Notes: a model not told the origin generated them from the letters alone. 64,000 nucleotides of DNA from Rhododendron vialii (GCF_030253575.1 NC_080558.1:1436001-1500000); one strand, 5' to 3'; positions 10,921-23,004 are shown, counted from the stretch's first letter. Program-made: numbers and translations.

Positions 10921-12180
10921 TTCAACACTTTGTTTCTTTTATTGGTTGAGTTAGAGCTTGATTGTCTTGTAAATTCTATGGATACGAGGATATGATGTCC
11001 TGAATCTGTACTTTAAATTTCATATATAATGATGTAAATGATATACCAATAATGCTAATAAAAGAATAAACATTTACCAAATTTCAACCACAAATCTGAG
11101 TCCGCTTACCACGAGATAAAGTTATGGTTGATCATCATATAGACATGGACACCCTTATCCATTATTAAACTTCAGTATGGTCGTGAAAACTATAGCATTC
11201 AAAAAGAGAAGCCCATAGTACAATATCCCAATATATAGCAATAGTCAAGACCAACTCCAAAACTTTTAATTCCCTCTAACAACTTGAGGCCTAAATCCAC
11301 ACACCGATGCATTAAAATATAATTTTACAAAATCTTCCGCACTACAAATTCTATCCATAATGATTTCTTCTATCTATAGATAACAAAAAAAAAAAAAAAA
11401 AACTCCCACAATTCAAATAAAGTCCCTTTAATTCATTCAAAGTCGTTAAGCGGGTAGGGTGGATTCGAAATTCTAGAACTTTCTCCCTTGAATTAATTGA
11501 ACCAATTTACTTACTTTTCATAATTAGCCAAATTTTAAATTTCTCAAACAAAATCAACCAACTCTTTGCTCATCAAATAGACGTTGGCACTAATTAAGAA
11601 GACCACACGACCTCATTCCGCTAAGGTTCTTATTTTTTACTAGGTACTTATTTTTCGTTTTACGAAATATGTCATTTTCTTACAATATATCATCTTTAAT
11701 TCAAAAAATATACTTATTGTAGTTAGTGGAACACACAATCATCACAACACATGCATCACCTTTAATTCCAACTCTTTGGTTTTCGTTATATTGATTTTCC
11801 TCGTGTTATCTTTTTCCCAGAACGGAATATTTGGTGTCCTCTTTTGTGTTGTTAAGTTCGCATGGACAATCAGGTAGTATGAGAAAGGTGAAGGATACCG
11901 TTTAAAAATAAGTTTGCCAAAGTAAAAAGAAAAACTAAAATCATGCTTTCTTAATCGCTTGCGATTCATTCTTCTTAAAACCTCTAGCTCATCCTTTTAT
12001 TGTGTTGGCAGAGTTCAGAAATAGAGAGGTTTTTTTATTTTATAAGAGAACGTAGACCAATACCATGCGCAAGCATATCGAGCAGTTGTTGGACATCGTA
12101 ATCTTGAAATAGAGAGAGTTTATCAATACTCATTTTGATCATGAAGTATTTAGTTAGTAGAGATAGTGAGTGTGGTGGTT
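10921..12180. other. Spacer with no recognised content
   Basis: AT-rich, with a poly-A run near 11385. I see no gene or defined element. Confidence 0.45.
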
Positions 12181-12187
12181 TCGCAGG

Positions 12188-12272
12188 GACGCATCCATGG
12201 GAAGGTTACCCGGTGATTGTTTTTGACAACACTAAAGACGAGTCAGTATTGATGAAGCTTCTCTATGCTCAG
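12188..12272 (+). other. Isolated exon-like segment
   Basis: A consensus acceptor (TTTCGCAG) and donor (CAG/GTATGT) bracket 85 bp whose frame reads GTHPWEGYPVIVFDNTKD and continues to LLYAQ. This has real-protein character, but I do not recognise the family. No partner exon was found nearby, so it may be a captured exon. The following bases to about 12940 show nothing else recognisable. Confidence 0.3.
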
Positions 12273-12946
12273 GTATGTTCAATGGGAAAACTTGACCATG
12301 ATATCAGTTTGGTGCATTATCTTTTGTAACCGTGAGTCTGTACTTCAACTTATAATGATAGAGACAAGTTATACTACTAGATTGTGTCTTCTTTTCTGTC
12401 GTATTTTTCATCTCAGTACCATCTTATCAAAACCAGCAGGTAGTAGTAAATGCGCAACTCTATTTCTTTATATTAAAGTGTAGCAGGTCCCAAGTGCCAC
12501 GGTTCGATCCGCGTGAGTAGGATGCTGATCCGCGACCACCAATTTCGAAATATGATTGGAGCATGAGAGGCAAATCCAATTTCAACATCTTTAAGCACTT
12601 GGAAGCTCTGTGTGATATGGGCACACTCATCCTTCTGTAAACATTTTTTTTTGTACATCTTTGTTTTTGTTTAACATCTGCATATACATGCACTGTGATT
12701 TACGGGAAAATCACGAAAGTAGAAGGAAATCTTTGAGCACAAAAAATTGCTAGCGCCTGATTTTGTGAAAATTCGATCACGGAAATTTCGCCTAACATTT
12801 CGTTTTTTTTGCACCAATTGAAAGGATTAATAGATTATCAATGGTTTCTTTTACAATTTTTTTTCTCCATATCCCATGTACTCGCACCCATACCCATATT
12901 CTCGACTATGGGTTGTAATTGGGCAGTTCTTTATAAATCCATTTTT

Positions 12947-13086
12947 TAAAGGGAAATAATTTTGTTACTTTTTTTTTTTTTAATGCTACTCCCCTGTAAG
13001 TGTATTTTGCACAAAAAATAGACTTGTAGGGAAGTTAACGTTAACAAAAAAAGAAAATGACAAAATTAACGGCCCTTTTAAAGTGG
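12947..13086. mobile_element. Short hairpin MITE (copy 2)
   Basis: Inverted arms (AAAGGG..TAATTTTGT on the left, its complement near 13065-13085) around a loop; a relative of the element at 3682-3790. It is non-coding. Confidence 0.55.
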
Positions 13087-13089
13087 GTG

Positions 13090-13754
13090 AGTGATGGATC
13101 AAATCAACTTGGGATATAAGTTTTTTTTTTTTTTTTTGGTTTTTTGGTCCTCTCTTGGTCAGATAATGAAGCTGGGACAAACTACAACGCTCATTAATTA
13201 AATTCAACAATTTCATAGTTCTCATATGTAATTGAAAATGGAGTTGAGAGAGACTTAAAGAGAGAGAGAGAGAGCGAGAGAGAGAGTTCTTTGCTTTCGG
13301 CTTTTGAGTGCAGACAGTTTTGAGAAACTCAAATTCTGAAATGTGATTTATGTTTAAGAGTGGCGAAGAGCCGAAGACCCGGATGTATGTAACCACTTTT
13401 TTCCGACGAACAAGGTATGTAACCACTTCGATGATGCATTTGTATTTCTCATGAATTTGGAGCAATCGAACATGGCCTGAAAAGTTTCTGAAGAAAGTTC
13501 TAGCAGATACCACTATGTTGTTTTATGGGTGTGGTTCGACCCATATTTGACCCGTCTAGACTCGTTTTCAACTCGTTTTAATCCGAACCCGCCCGTCCGT
13601 CCGTTTGCAGACGTATGAATCTATACAAGGTAGTAGTAGACTAGTAGCAGTAGTATACTAGTATGTATGAAGAAAATTCTTGCGGGAAAACCCAACGAAG
13701 CCCTAAAATCAGGATCGCGGGAGTGAAAGAAGAAGTGTTGGGGGCTTAGTCGTA
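13090..13754 (+). promoter_or_regulatory. Upstream region of kelch gene 2 with a GA microsatellite
   Basis: This contains the presumed promoter and leader. An imperfect (GA)n tract lies at about 13257-13287, near a 15-20 bp T run at 13120. I identify no definite TATA box or operator. Confidence 0.3.
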
Positions 13755-14927
13755 ATGGGGAAAAGGTCTAGGTCCGGCGGTAAGGAAGGGTTAGTGGGTT
13801 TTGGGAAAAGATGTAGAACATCTAGGCCGAACTCCGAATTGCAGGAGGAGTCATCGTCGGAGCTCGAGAAACGTCCCTGCCTTCTCGGGTACGTGCCTTC
13901 TAGAAGCGACGGTGGCCCGGTGGTGTACTCCTTCAACTTAGACGATAAGAGCCAGAGCAAGAGAAACTTCTGCCGACGGTGCTGCGTCGAGATCTTCGCT
14001 TTCCAAGGGGAGGTGTGGGGAGAGAAGCCGCCTGAGCTTGTCGGGATGCGGCTGCTCACTCCTCCTCCGTCCAACAAGCCGGGACTGACTCCGGACTGTT
14101 CCATGGCTGTCGCCGTCGGCGGCACGGCTGTCTACGTCTTTGGTGGTGCCTCTGAGGACGCGCAGGATGAAGAGCGATTGTTATTCTCTAAAAAGGTCTT
14201 CTATTTCGACACTAATCATCCGCGGAAGGGATGGATTCAAGGCCCTGATATGCTCACCGAAAGGTACCAGGGTAAAGCAGTGGCTGTTGAAGGTAAGATC
14301 TACGTTTTTGGGGGCATTGATTATAAAAATATAAATAACGACAAAAAAAAGGCTCTACGCCTGTGGGCTGAGGTTCTTGACCTTAACAAAAACGAGTGGG
14401 AGCCTCTACCTCCACCTCCCAAGGGCGCTGGTTTTTACGAGCGTGATTTATGCTATACCCCTGTCGTTTACGGTGGTCCTAAAGAAGAAAAGAAGATCCT
14501 GTTGGGTTGCTGCCAGTATATTTACCATGTCAACAGCCAAACTTGGGAAGAATTCTGCCCCAAGCTTTCGCTCCATTTTAGTCGCAATTTAACTGCTGAT
14601 GGCAACTTCCTGTATTGGACATCTAAGGGATCTTTACACACCTTTAATATGAAGACCGAGGAGTTTGTTTGGGTGACCGTTAGGGGTTACCGGATGACAA
14701 AGTACCGAGCAGATATTCTCCTCCCTGAACCGGCTTTGCTTCATTTGGGGGGATCGCACTTCTGTTTTCTCACCCTCAAAGATCTCCCGGGAGACTGCAC
14801 CAAAGTTCGCTGCTCCAAGTTTCAAGTTTCCCACCAAGGTGGCTTCAAGGCTTCCATTATATGCCGTGAAACTTTTATTATCGGTCACCCACTGGACGTT
14901 GACTGTAGCTATGGCTTTGTCCTGTAA
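13755..14927 (+). CDS. Kelch-repeat protein, copy 2
   Basis: A single open frame of 390 codons, similar along its whole length to the minus-strand gene at 1097-2293. Kelch repeats are visible at about residues 118-166 (YVFGG), 172-220 (IYVFGG then EWEPLPP) and in the 270-310 region. The patch NFCRRCC is at residues 71-77. It lacks an F-box, signal peptide or membrane segment, so it is probably a soluble adaptor or scaffold. The start ATG at 13755 follows an in-frame leader and gives the basic MGKRSRSGGK N terminus. The TAA stop overlaps GTAAGT, as in copy 1. The 3' flank is homologous in inverted orientation to bases 1-1096, but has grown by repeat expansion and a LINE insertion. The open frame suggests that this copy is still under selection or recently duplicated. 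Confidence 0.8.
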   Translation: MGKRSRSGGKEGLVGFGKRCRTSRPNSELQEESSSELEKRPCLLGYVPSRSDGGPVVYSFNLDDKSQSKRNFCRRCCVEIFAFQGEVWGEKPPELVGMRLLTPPPSNKPGLTPDCSMAVAVGGTAVYVFGGASEDAQDEERLLFSKKVFYFDTNHPRKGWIQGPDMLTERYQGKAVAVEGKIYVFGGIDYKNINNDKKKALRLWAEVLDLNKNEWEPLPPPPKGAGFYERDLCYTPVVYGGPKEEKKILLGCCQYIYHVNSQTWEEFCPKLSLHFSRNLTADGNFLYWTSKGSLHTFNMKTEEFVWVTVRGYRMTKYRADILLPEPALLHLGGSHFCFLTLKDLPGDCTKVRCSKFQVSHQGGFKASIICRETFIIGHPLDVDCSYGFVL

Positions 14928-15902
14928 GTTCACACCCTCTCCTCTCTTGCTTGTTTGGATTGTTATCGCGAGAATCTGGATTTAGTTGGTGCTGTCTTTA
15001 TGCGTTTTTAATTATGGAAGCCATGAACTATTTGGTAGTTACTCCTTGTTTCCTCCAAATTTTCCGTCCTCACTATGCATTTTCATTTCCCTAGTATAGG
15101 TTAGTAAAGGTAAGTCCTGCACATCGGACTTTTGAATTCTAACTTGATTGGTCATACTTTCTGATCCGTCCTAATTTTGTTATTGTTGGTAAGAAACATT
15201 TAATCTCTCTTTGTGTGGAACGTAGATGATAACGACCTTTAGTGGTGATACTTAGATGACAGTGCCCTTTGGTGGTGATAGTTAAATGATAATGTCCTTT
15301 GATGATACTTGGCGTTGATACTTAGATGATACCGCCCTTTGGTGGTGATACTTAAATGATAATGTCCTTTGACGATACTTGGCGGTGACACTTGGACATT
15401 TAGTGGTGATCTTAGACGATTCTTAGTGGTGCTACTTGTTCCCGGTAGTGGTAGTGAAAAATTTGTAGATTTTTATTTGTGGTTGAGAAGTTGTTAGGTG
15501 TTTCCGATAGTGAATAAGTTATTGATGGGTTTGTGAGTAGAGTTACTGTAGCAAAAGAAGTTTTTGTTGACAACTTTTTTGTTAGTGGAAACGAAAGGGT
15601 AAAATGTGTTTAGTTTTTAGTGTTTTTTTTGGTTAGTGGAAACACCCATACGTAGATGATACTCATACTATTGCTGGTTAGGTATTGAGATGGACACCCA
15701 TGAATTGACATCCTATCCCATTTTGGACTTGCAAGCTTCCAACAAAATAAGTTTCTAAATTGATTGGTCATACTTTGTAATCCATCCTACTTGTATTATT
15801 GTTGCTAAGAAACATTTATTCTCTCTTAGTGTGGAAGTTAGATGATAACTTCCTTCAGTGGTAATACGTAGATACTACCGTCCTTTTGGTGGTGATTCTT
15901 AG

Positions 15903-16064
15903 CAGCGTTCTCAAACAAGATATTCCTCGCCGAGTACTCGCTCCAAGGTGCTTGGCCGAGGGGACTAATCCCTACTCGGTGGGCATTACTTGCCGACTAA
16001 CGCCGAGTACTCAATCCAAGGTGCCTGGCCAAGCGAGTACTGAGTAGTGAGTTTTAGAACACTG
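15903..16064. mobile_element. hAT-type MITE, 162 bp
   Basis: Termini CAGCGTTCTCAAA and (inverted) CAGTGTTCTAAAA. It is flanked by the perfect 8-bp duplication ATTCTTAG (15895-15902 and 16065-16072), diagnostic of hAT insertions. Internal blocks (CCGAGTACTC, CCAAGGTGC) are repeated. It is non-coding. Confidence 0.85.
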
Positions 16065-16153
16065 ATTCTTAGATGGTTACGTCCTTAGATGATACTTAGA
16101 CATTTAGTGGTGATCTTAGGTGATACTGATTAGTACTTGGATGATACTTAGTG

Positions 16154-16994
16154 ATGATAGGGCACATAGATTTTTACAAGTCTGTCAGGTTTAAAGTCGG
16201 GAGGGGGAATAATGTGAAATTTTGGAGGCACCTTTGGTGTGGGGAGATGGTTTTAGCGAATGCCTTTCCATCTATTTTTATTTTGGCAGGGGATAAGGAG
16301 GCCTTGGTAGCGGATTTGTTGTTCTGATAGGGGGAGGGGATGGTCTAGAACATTTTGCTTAGTCTCGCCCTCTGAGTTTGACGAGTTTTTGGCCGTCGAA
16401 GGTGGCTTTCTTTGTTTGGGCAGCGGCCCATGGGAGGATCCTCACCTTAGACAACTTGATCAAAAAACGGATGATCGTGGCTAATTGGTGCTGCATGTGC
16501 AAGCGGGATGCCAAATTGATTTCTCACCTTCTCCACTGTTGCTTGGCTTGGGAATTGAGGTGTTTGGTCTTCACTCCTTTGGGGTGTCTTGGGTGCAGCA
16601 GGGAGATGTGTGGGGCATGCTGGGGAGTTGTAGATGGCATCGGGCTTGTAGAGATCGGCGGAGAGCCTGGTTGCTTGCGCCTTTGTGCTTGATGTGGATG
16701 CTTTGGCTGGAGAGGAATAAAAGATCTTTCCAAGGCTTTGAGAAGTCTGTTGTTAGGCTCAAAATTCATTTTTTGTTCATTTTGTATAGCTAGATTTTGG
16801 GAAGAGTTTCTTCAAGCCTGGACTTTTTTACAGATTTTGTAGATTCTTTGTCCATATAGGTAGTGGTGGGCTTTGTGTAGTAGTGGCCTTCCTTTTTGTC
16901 ATGTCTCATTGTTTTGGGTAGCATCGCCTTGATTCTATCCCTATTCTTTCCATTATTAATGTATATTTACCTGTGCTTATCGAGAAGAAAAGGT
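16154..16994 (+). mobile_element. 5'-truncated L1-type LINE (3' end of ORF2)
   Basis: Translation shows the C-terminal zinc-binding region of plant LINE reverse transcriptases: WPSKVAFFVWAA, then a Cys pattern CCMC..A..SHLL.C, then LWLERNKRSF, with stops and frameshifts. Upstream is the FKVGRGNNVKFW block. The 3' end has the plant LINE signature TTAATGTATATTTACCTG and ends in a short A-rich tail. The motif GATACTTAGTG occurs on both sides (16143-16153 and 16995-17005), but it is part of the surrounding minisatellite and so is weak evidence of a target duplication. Confidence 0.8.
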
Positions 16995-18295
16995 GATACT
17001 TAGTGGCGATACGTGGATGATACTTAGACATTGGTGGTGATACTTATATTTGGACTCATAAACATTTAGTGGTGATACTTAGATGATAACGTCCTAAGGT
17101 CGGAAGCATGGTAGTGTGAAGCACCTGCACCCAAAAGCGAAGTACAAAACTCAATTAGATGAAGGCCATTGCTTGGCTTGCAGCCTGCAGTGGATTTTAA
17201 ATTGATCATAGATGGAAAGAGGTTTCATCTTGCACTCCAATTGAAGGCCATTTTCTCAGCCTTACTTGCTACATCTGGTTTTCCCTATTTTACTTTCAAC
17301 CACCAAACCAGAAACATCAACTGATATAAAAATCTCAAAAGAATACATATCCCTAGATATCAAGAACACATTTTTCCAACACAAAAAAGAATCCTAAATT
17401 GCAATTCATACGAAGTTCCAGGTTTGTAGAGGGCTTGCATTTGTTCAAAATTTGTAGACAATCAAAATGTAAGAGAGAGAAGGGGAGAAACAAATACCTG
17501 AAAATTATCACAGTGATTTGGGGGGGGGTTGTTGCTGTTTCCAAGGTGATTAGAGTGTTGTTAAAAAAGGAAGTGATCCAGAGTCCAGGCACTTCCAACA
17601 CGATCTAATGGTGGGGATTTAATGAATGATCCGAGGGTTGTAATTATGTGGGAGTGATCCAACGACTGGAAGAGAGGATGTTTTATCTAACGGTTGCAAG
17701 AGATATATTTGACCAAATAAAAAATAACATTGTGGCAGGCTAAAAAAATAACATTGGCTTAAATTTTTTTGGCTCCATCTATTGTGGGTGATCCATTTTA
17801 TCAACTATTATTAGTGTGCCATATTAGAGCATCAATTACTCAATATTCATGGTTGGAGCCAAAAATTTTAAGTGAAAGTTATTTTTTTAGATTGCTATGG
17901 TATTATTTTGTTAATATTTTACAAATTTTCTCCCAATAGTGCTAATGGCGATGCTCCTCCGTTGTTGCAAAGCCATTTTGGCTCAACTAATATTGGTCTA
18001 CCATCGGATCAAAAGCATTGGGATCCTAAACATTCATGATGACATGACAAATTTGGCAAACCCGAACTCCATGCCAGATGTGGTGCAAGAAATTGCCAAA
18101 AGGAAATGATGCAGGAGTTGAGTTTCACTTTTTCGTTTATTATTGTGTCAAACTTTATGAAACAAGCCCTCTTCCCCCCTTCTTCATGCTTTTAGTACCT
18201 ATAAAAAGAAAAATGATAGTGCATATTTTTTTGTCTTCGATTTAACCATCTTGGAAAGCCACTTTAGTCCTTCGCTGTTTCTTCCATCTACCAAT

Positions 18296-18460
18296 CAGAT
18301 TTTCTCTTCATTTGGGTGGAAAGGAGTTATGCTTTCTCACCCTCAACGATCTTTGGGGGATTGCACCAAGTTTAAAGCTCCAAGTTTCCAAACATCTCTG
18401 TGGCCCAACATTGGACCACAGCTTAACTTATGTTGTTTATTAGCCTCTAGGCTCCCAGAT
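18296..18460 (+). pseudogene. Kelch-gene 3' fragment
   Basis: The frame reads LHLGGKELCFLTLNDL, matching LHLGGSHFCFLTLKDL near the C terminus of both kelch proteins. Nucleotide similarity continues through CTCCAAGTTTC to about 18440. The rest of the gene is absent. It lies downstream of kelch gene 2 on the same strand, so it is a partial tandem duplicate. Confidence 0.7.
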
Positions 18461-18839
18461 TGTCCTCTTGCTGTGAGTTTACTTCCTATGCCATATTGCT
18501 TCCATCTTTAACCCAAAGTATCTTGCTCCTTTGCATTTCACTGTGCGCTGTAATATGTTTGTAAGGTGAGGTAATGACACTCAGCACCAAGTACTTGATG
18601 AGACTTTCAAATTATTTTTTGATCATGGTTTGTAAGAATAGGTGGGGACGGTGTCATTTATGCTTTTTTTCTTTTAATTTGTACCAGCACCTTGATTACC
18701 TATATTCATGCAGAAACTTTGAATTCGTTGTAAGTTGCGTTTGTATCATGCTATTTTGCATCTCTCTTGTTGGTTTGGAGTTTTAACAGTTGGAAAGTTG
18801 GAATGGAAATGAAGGTATGTAGCATGCAATAAGTTTGTG

Positions 18840-20700
18840 TAGCGTAGAGTATTGGATTTTTTTGGTTCCTGAGGGATAAATAAAAAAGGAGAAGTGGTTT
18901 CATGCCTCTGGGGTGGAAGAGAATGATTTGAAATGCACGCATAATCGCTTTAAGTGTTGATTTTTTCGTAAGTATGGTAATGTGAAGTTCCCAAAGCCAA
19001 AGTTCTAACTCAATTACTGAAAGTCCTTGGCTTGAAGCCTGAAGCTGCACCCTGGCAGAGTATTTCCAGTTGAAGGCAAAGCCTTGGCTTTATTAGACGG
19101 CCGAAGTCATTGAGTGGCACCTCTATGTAACAGTTTCAGTAGTTACATAATGTAACAGCCTCTTACAGCACCTTTTACGAAACTGTTCTAGAATCGTCCA
19201 AGGCCACTTTTTGTCATTGTAATTTTTTAGCATCGAAAACCATACAAACACCCCATATGACTGATGGAAATTCATAGTTCTAGGATGCTTTGAGTGTCCA
19301 GTCCTTCAAGTTCTACAGGATTTGACCTGCTATGGAGGTTAGATAGATAGTTCCCTTTTCTTCTTTTTTCTGTCTTACTTTTCACTTGATTTCTTTAGTA
19401 TTGTCATAGATTTATTGGTTTTGGGGTGTATTTGGTGAAAGAAGCTTGGATATAAAGTGATGTACTTGTACGTTAGTTTGTCAAGTGCGCTGCATTAATT
19501 ACGTGCATGACTCCATGATTATCAGTATAAAACTTTCTTGATGAATTTTTCATAAAAAAGGGGAATGTCTCCATCGGTACAGGCTACGAAATACTGAAGT
19601 GTGAAAATTAAATACACTCTGCAAAAGGAAGAGTCTCGGGAGGGACTCACAAGTAGTTTCATTTAATACATAAATTGGCTCATTTTTGAAATCTAAATAA
19701 AAACCAGCAAAAACCTTTAAAACCTTATCAGATGCGATTTTGAAATTAAAGACACGCTTATCAGCAAATTTACCTAGAGCTGTGCAAGGAAAAACAAAAA
19801 CCATAGTTGTGTGTTTTCCACCGTTTCTCTATGGCAGTTACACCTCGGCGACCTAGCAATCATTTCATTGCCACCATCATTGTTAGTGCAGCCGCCACAT
19901 ATACTCAAAACCTTGCATTTGTGTTACCTTGGCTACGGTCGAAATATACATATAATGCTTGAGAAAACCTGAATGGTTGTTGGAAAGTATGTTTTACTTT
20001 TCCACAACACATGTAATAATGTTTTGAATGTGTGTGTTTATTTCGCTCTCAGAAAATGATTTGTTGACTGCACAGGAGTAGTTTACTGAAGAGCGAAGAG
20101 GGGCCTTCATTTTGTTCTTTCATTTCTAATGGATGTCAGTGGTGCAGGGATGGGAAGCTGGGTGGGATAAAGAAAGATGAATGATCAGTCTTATATTAAG
20201 TTATGGAGTAAATATCGAGCAAGCATCTAGAGTTATCGTTGCGACAACCGTGTAGCTCTCAATGCCGTAGAGGTCAGACCTATGGGGAGCACTAACTGCA
20301 AAGTTCTCAATGCCGTAGAGGTCAGACCTATGGGGAGCACTATTTATCCTTGTCTAATTGGCTCCTTTTTCTTTTGTTTACTTTCTTTCTTTCTGTTCTT
20401 GATCAACTAAAGGACTACTGGTTCCTTTGTTGGTAGTCTCTGCAGTAACTGCCTTGTGTATTATTTAAGACCTGGATTTTGTTTTTGGGTTGTTTTGGGT
20501 GTGTACTGGATATCCTAGCTGTATTTAAATGCTAATGTTTTTGTTATTTATTCAGTTTTTTGTTTGTTTGCAATCTCTTGCTAATATTTCTGTTGAAAAA
20601 TAGAGTTATTCTCTGTCCACTAGACTACTTTGTGGTTTGTCTTGAAGAAACGTGATCTATAAATCTCTCAGATTAGTAAAAGTTGGGCTGATCAGTTTTG
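18840..20700. other. Spacer with a short tandem duplication
   Basis: No gene recognised. Two 48-bp units containing TCAATGCCGTAGAGGTCAGA occur at 20257-20304 and 20305-20342. Confidence 0.45.
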
Positions 20701-20722
20701 TGGATTTAGAGTTTCCTAGTTA

Positions 20723-21038
20723 GACCATCTCCACTTCTTACTCGAATTTTTATCCAAATTTGAGTAAAATTTTTGATAAAAACTTGATTTGGTATTGTGT
20801 GTTCTAATGGGTAAACTCAAACTCAAGCACAAATAAACACAAATTTGAGTAAAAACATCATTAATGGCAATATTGTAAATTTAAAGGTGTGAAATTTGCC
20901 TTAAAAAAATTGAATAAAAGTTTGAGTATTAACCAAATTTGATTGTAAGGCTTGGGTAAGGAGTGGAGGAGGGGTTTCGGATGATTTTTACTCAAATTTG
21001 AGTTTGAGTTAAGATTTGAGTAATGAGTGGATATGCTC
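20723..21038. mobile_element. MITE with GAGCATNTCCAC-type ends
   Basis: Inverted ends (GACCATCTCCACTTCTTACTC, shortened, and GAGCATATCCACTCATTACTC in reverse complement) with repeated ACTCAAATTTGAGT inside. It is related to the arms of the foldback at 5483-6227. Target duplication is unclear. Confidence 0.6.
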
Positions 21039-21044
21039 TTGGTG

Positions 21045-21860
21045 CGTCAAGTGGATGTTATAATGAACGTGTTAAAAGTGTGGCACACTATGGTGTTTGC
21101 GAAAAGTTATTTTGATAAATTTTTAAATTTTAGATTCTAAAAATCAGTTTGGAACGTTAGTAAAAAATTCTACCTAACTAATTTTTAAAATTTACAAATT
21201 CTGAAAATCTGAAAAAAGAAAGAAATTTTCAAATATCTGAAGTCGGGGTTTGGGTAGCTTTTGAGATTTTGCAACAATAGTAACAGATTTTTTAAGGAAT
21301 GACATTTTCATAATCTCACAACTTCAACAAATAGGTTCCTCAACTTTTACTAAAATTTGAAATCTAAATTTTGCAGCAAATCTTGAAACTTAGATAAAAA
21401 ATTTGAACCTACAGCTTTCGCAAACACGCTGAGTATCGTATGAAATGAGGAAAAAGTACAAGTGGAACCACAGGGTCTATGTGCCCCTCGGATCATGAGC
21501 GACTAGAAAGTCGAAATGTACATAGCGCTGTTCCATTTTATTTCTTTTTTACTTTTCCTAAGTATGGGGTTGGGGAGATCAAGGTCTCTGACATGAATGG
21601 TCGTTCGTGGGCGGATCCCGCTCCTAAACACAAGGGATAGGGGGCCGGGGCTGGTTTCCGAGTGAAGGAAATGCAAGCATAAGCACCGTAACAATCATTG
21701 ATCAAACAACGGATTAAGACGTTAAGTATTTCAGCTTACCTTAATAAGAATTAAGATGTTATTTTTTTTGTACTTAGGGGTAAAAATCCCATAAAACTAC
21801 GGATTTCCGAACGCTCAGGACATGAAACCACCATTCTTGTCTCCTGTTGTCTCAAAAGAG
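21045..21860. other. Spacer with no recognised content
   Basis: AT-rich, with several AAATTT-rich imperfect repeats at 21120-21400. No gene is recognised. Confidence 0.4.
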
Positions 21861-21864
21861 CTAA

Positions 21865-22265
21865 ACACGAGAACCATTAAAATGGCTAATGTTGTTCTAA
21901 ACTCTGAATTATGTCGATACTCTTTCACTTTAGTTATGTTATATTTAAATAATCAGTCTTGCTATTGTCAGTCCACTAGACTGAAGATAAGCACATTAAA
22001 ATGTAAAAAATATATTGTTAGCCCATTGAACTGATTTTAGAATTTTCCTTAAATAATTTAGTCTCAACTGTTTTCCTACTAAAACCGCCTCTACTTTATG
22101 GAAACCTAAATACAGAGGCGGCCGCTCGTTCTTTTGTGTTGACCAGACCAGACCACCGCATGTTTCAATCCAATGTTGTGCATGCGTTCGCACCTTAAAT
22201 AAATTGTTGAAGTCGCAGTCGCATCATTGATGCTATGGCCGCGAGTTTGATTTACGTGTCAAACT
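21865..22265. repeat. Block duplicated in inverted orientation at 59.1-59.4 kb
   Basis: Blocks such as GGCTAATGTTGTTC, GATACTCTTTCACTTTAG, GCGGCCGC followed by CTC.TATTTAGGTTTCC, and GAAACATGCGGTGGTCTG recur as reverse complement at about 59095-59365. This copy has about 130 bp extra in the middle. No protein is evident. Confidence 0.7.
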
Positions 22266-22564
22266 CTGGTTTTGTGTTTGTTTTGGTTTTGTTTCGGGCC
22301 TGAATGAAAAGTTAGATGATTAAATCGAGTACTTCAAGGTATCGGATTAAGCTGATTTTTTGAGGAGCCCTTGAAAAAATATCTTAAATTTAATATACGA
22401 CTCGGATCGTTTGCGTGAGATCCATAGTGGGACCCACATCTTGATCAGTGCAAGATTTGTGCATTATTCATCTGTGTAGGTATCATTTTTGTCACTAAAA
22501 TAACTCCTTAATTATTGTGAAAGTTCATTGGGAGTCCATTAATCAAGTCAAGCATAGTTCCGTA

Positions 22565-23004
22565 GGGCCCCGTTTGATAACCCTCCAAGGGGTTGGGATT
22601 GGATTGTTAGAGTGGGGGTATTATCAATACCTTGTTTGGTTTCTAAAAAATGGTCCGGACTATCAATCCCAACCGGATTGCTAATACCCCAACTTGGGGC
22701 TATTGCTAATACCATCTTGGAGATGGTATTAATAATTCCATCCCAACCTCTCATCTTTATCAATCCCTTCTCATTATCAATCTCTAATATCAATCCAATC
22801 TCATCATCTAATCCCATCTCAAACAAACATAATATTAATAATCCAATCATCGAATCCCATCCCAAATAAACATATTCATTATCAATCCCTTCTCATTACC
22901 AATTCCAATCTTAATCCCATCAATCCCTTCTCATTACTAATCCCAATCTTAATCCCATCTCTTTACGAATCCCATTCATCTATCACCGTTATCAAACGGA
23001 GCCC
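22565..23004. mobile_element. MITE with GGGCCCCGTTTGATAAC ends
   Basis: Terminal inverted repeats GGGCCCCGTTTGATAACC and GGGCTCCGTTTGATAACG, typical in style of Tourist or hAT MITEs. The interior has simple TCAATCCC-rich repeats, duplicated at about 22875-22970. Flanking duplication is not clear. Confidence 0.7.

Larger units (their letters stand above)
15225..17100 (+). repeat. Degenerate minisatellite
   Basis: Repeats of roughly 30-35 bp built on TGGTGATACTTAGATGATA followed by a GTCCTTT-like segment. They are dense at 15225-15440 and recur at 15840-15900, 16075-16165 and 16993-17095. The later blocks are separated by the hAT MITE and the LINE, which inserted into the array. Confidence 0.65.
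14928..18830 (+). other. Expanded 3' flank of kelch gene 2
   Basis: Its ends match bases 1-1020 in inverted orientation. The middle holds a minisatellite, a hAT MITE, a 5'-truncated LINE and a third kelch fragment (separate entries). A motif around GTAGTGTGAAGCACC at 17113 recurs in diverged form near 18975 and, inverted, near 815. The flank is therefore partly duplicated within itself. Confidence 0.5.

Noticed and set aside
12986..13513. 175-codon minus-strand open frame with a Ser-Leu run
   Set aside because: The run comes from the GA microsatellite and the frame crosses a MITE and the kelch promoter region; not a gene.
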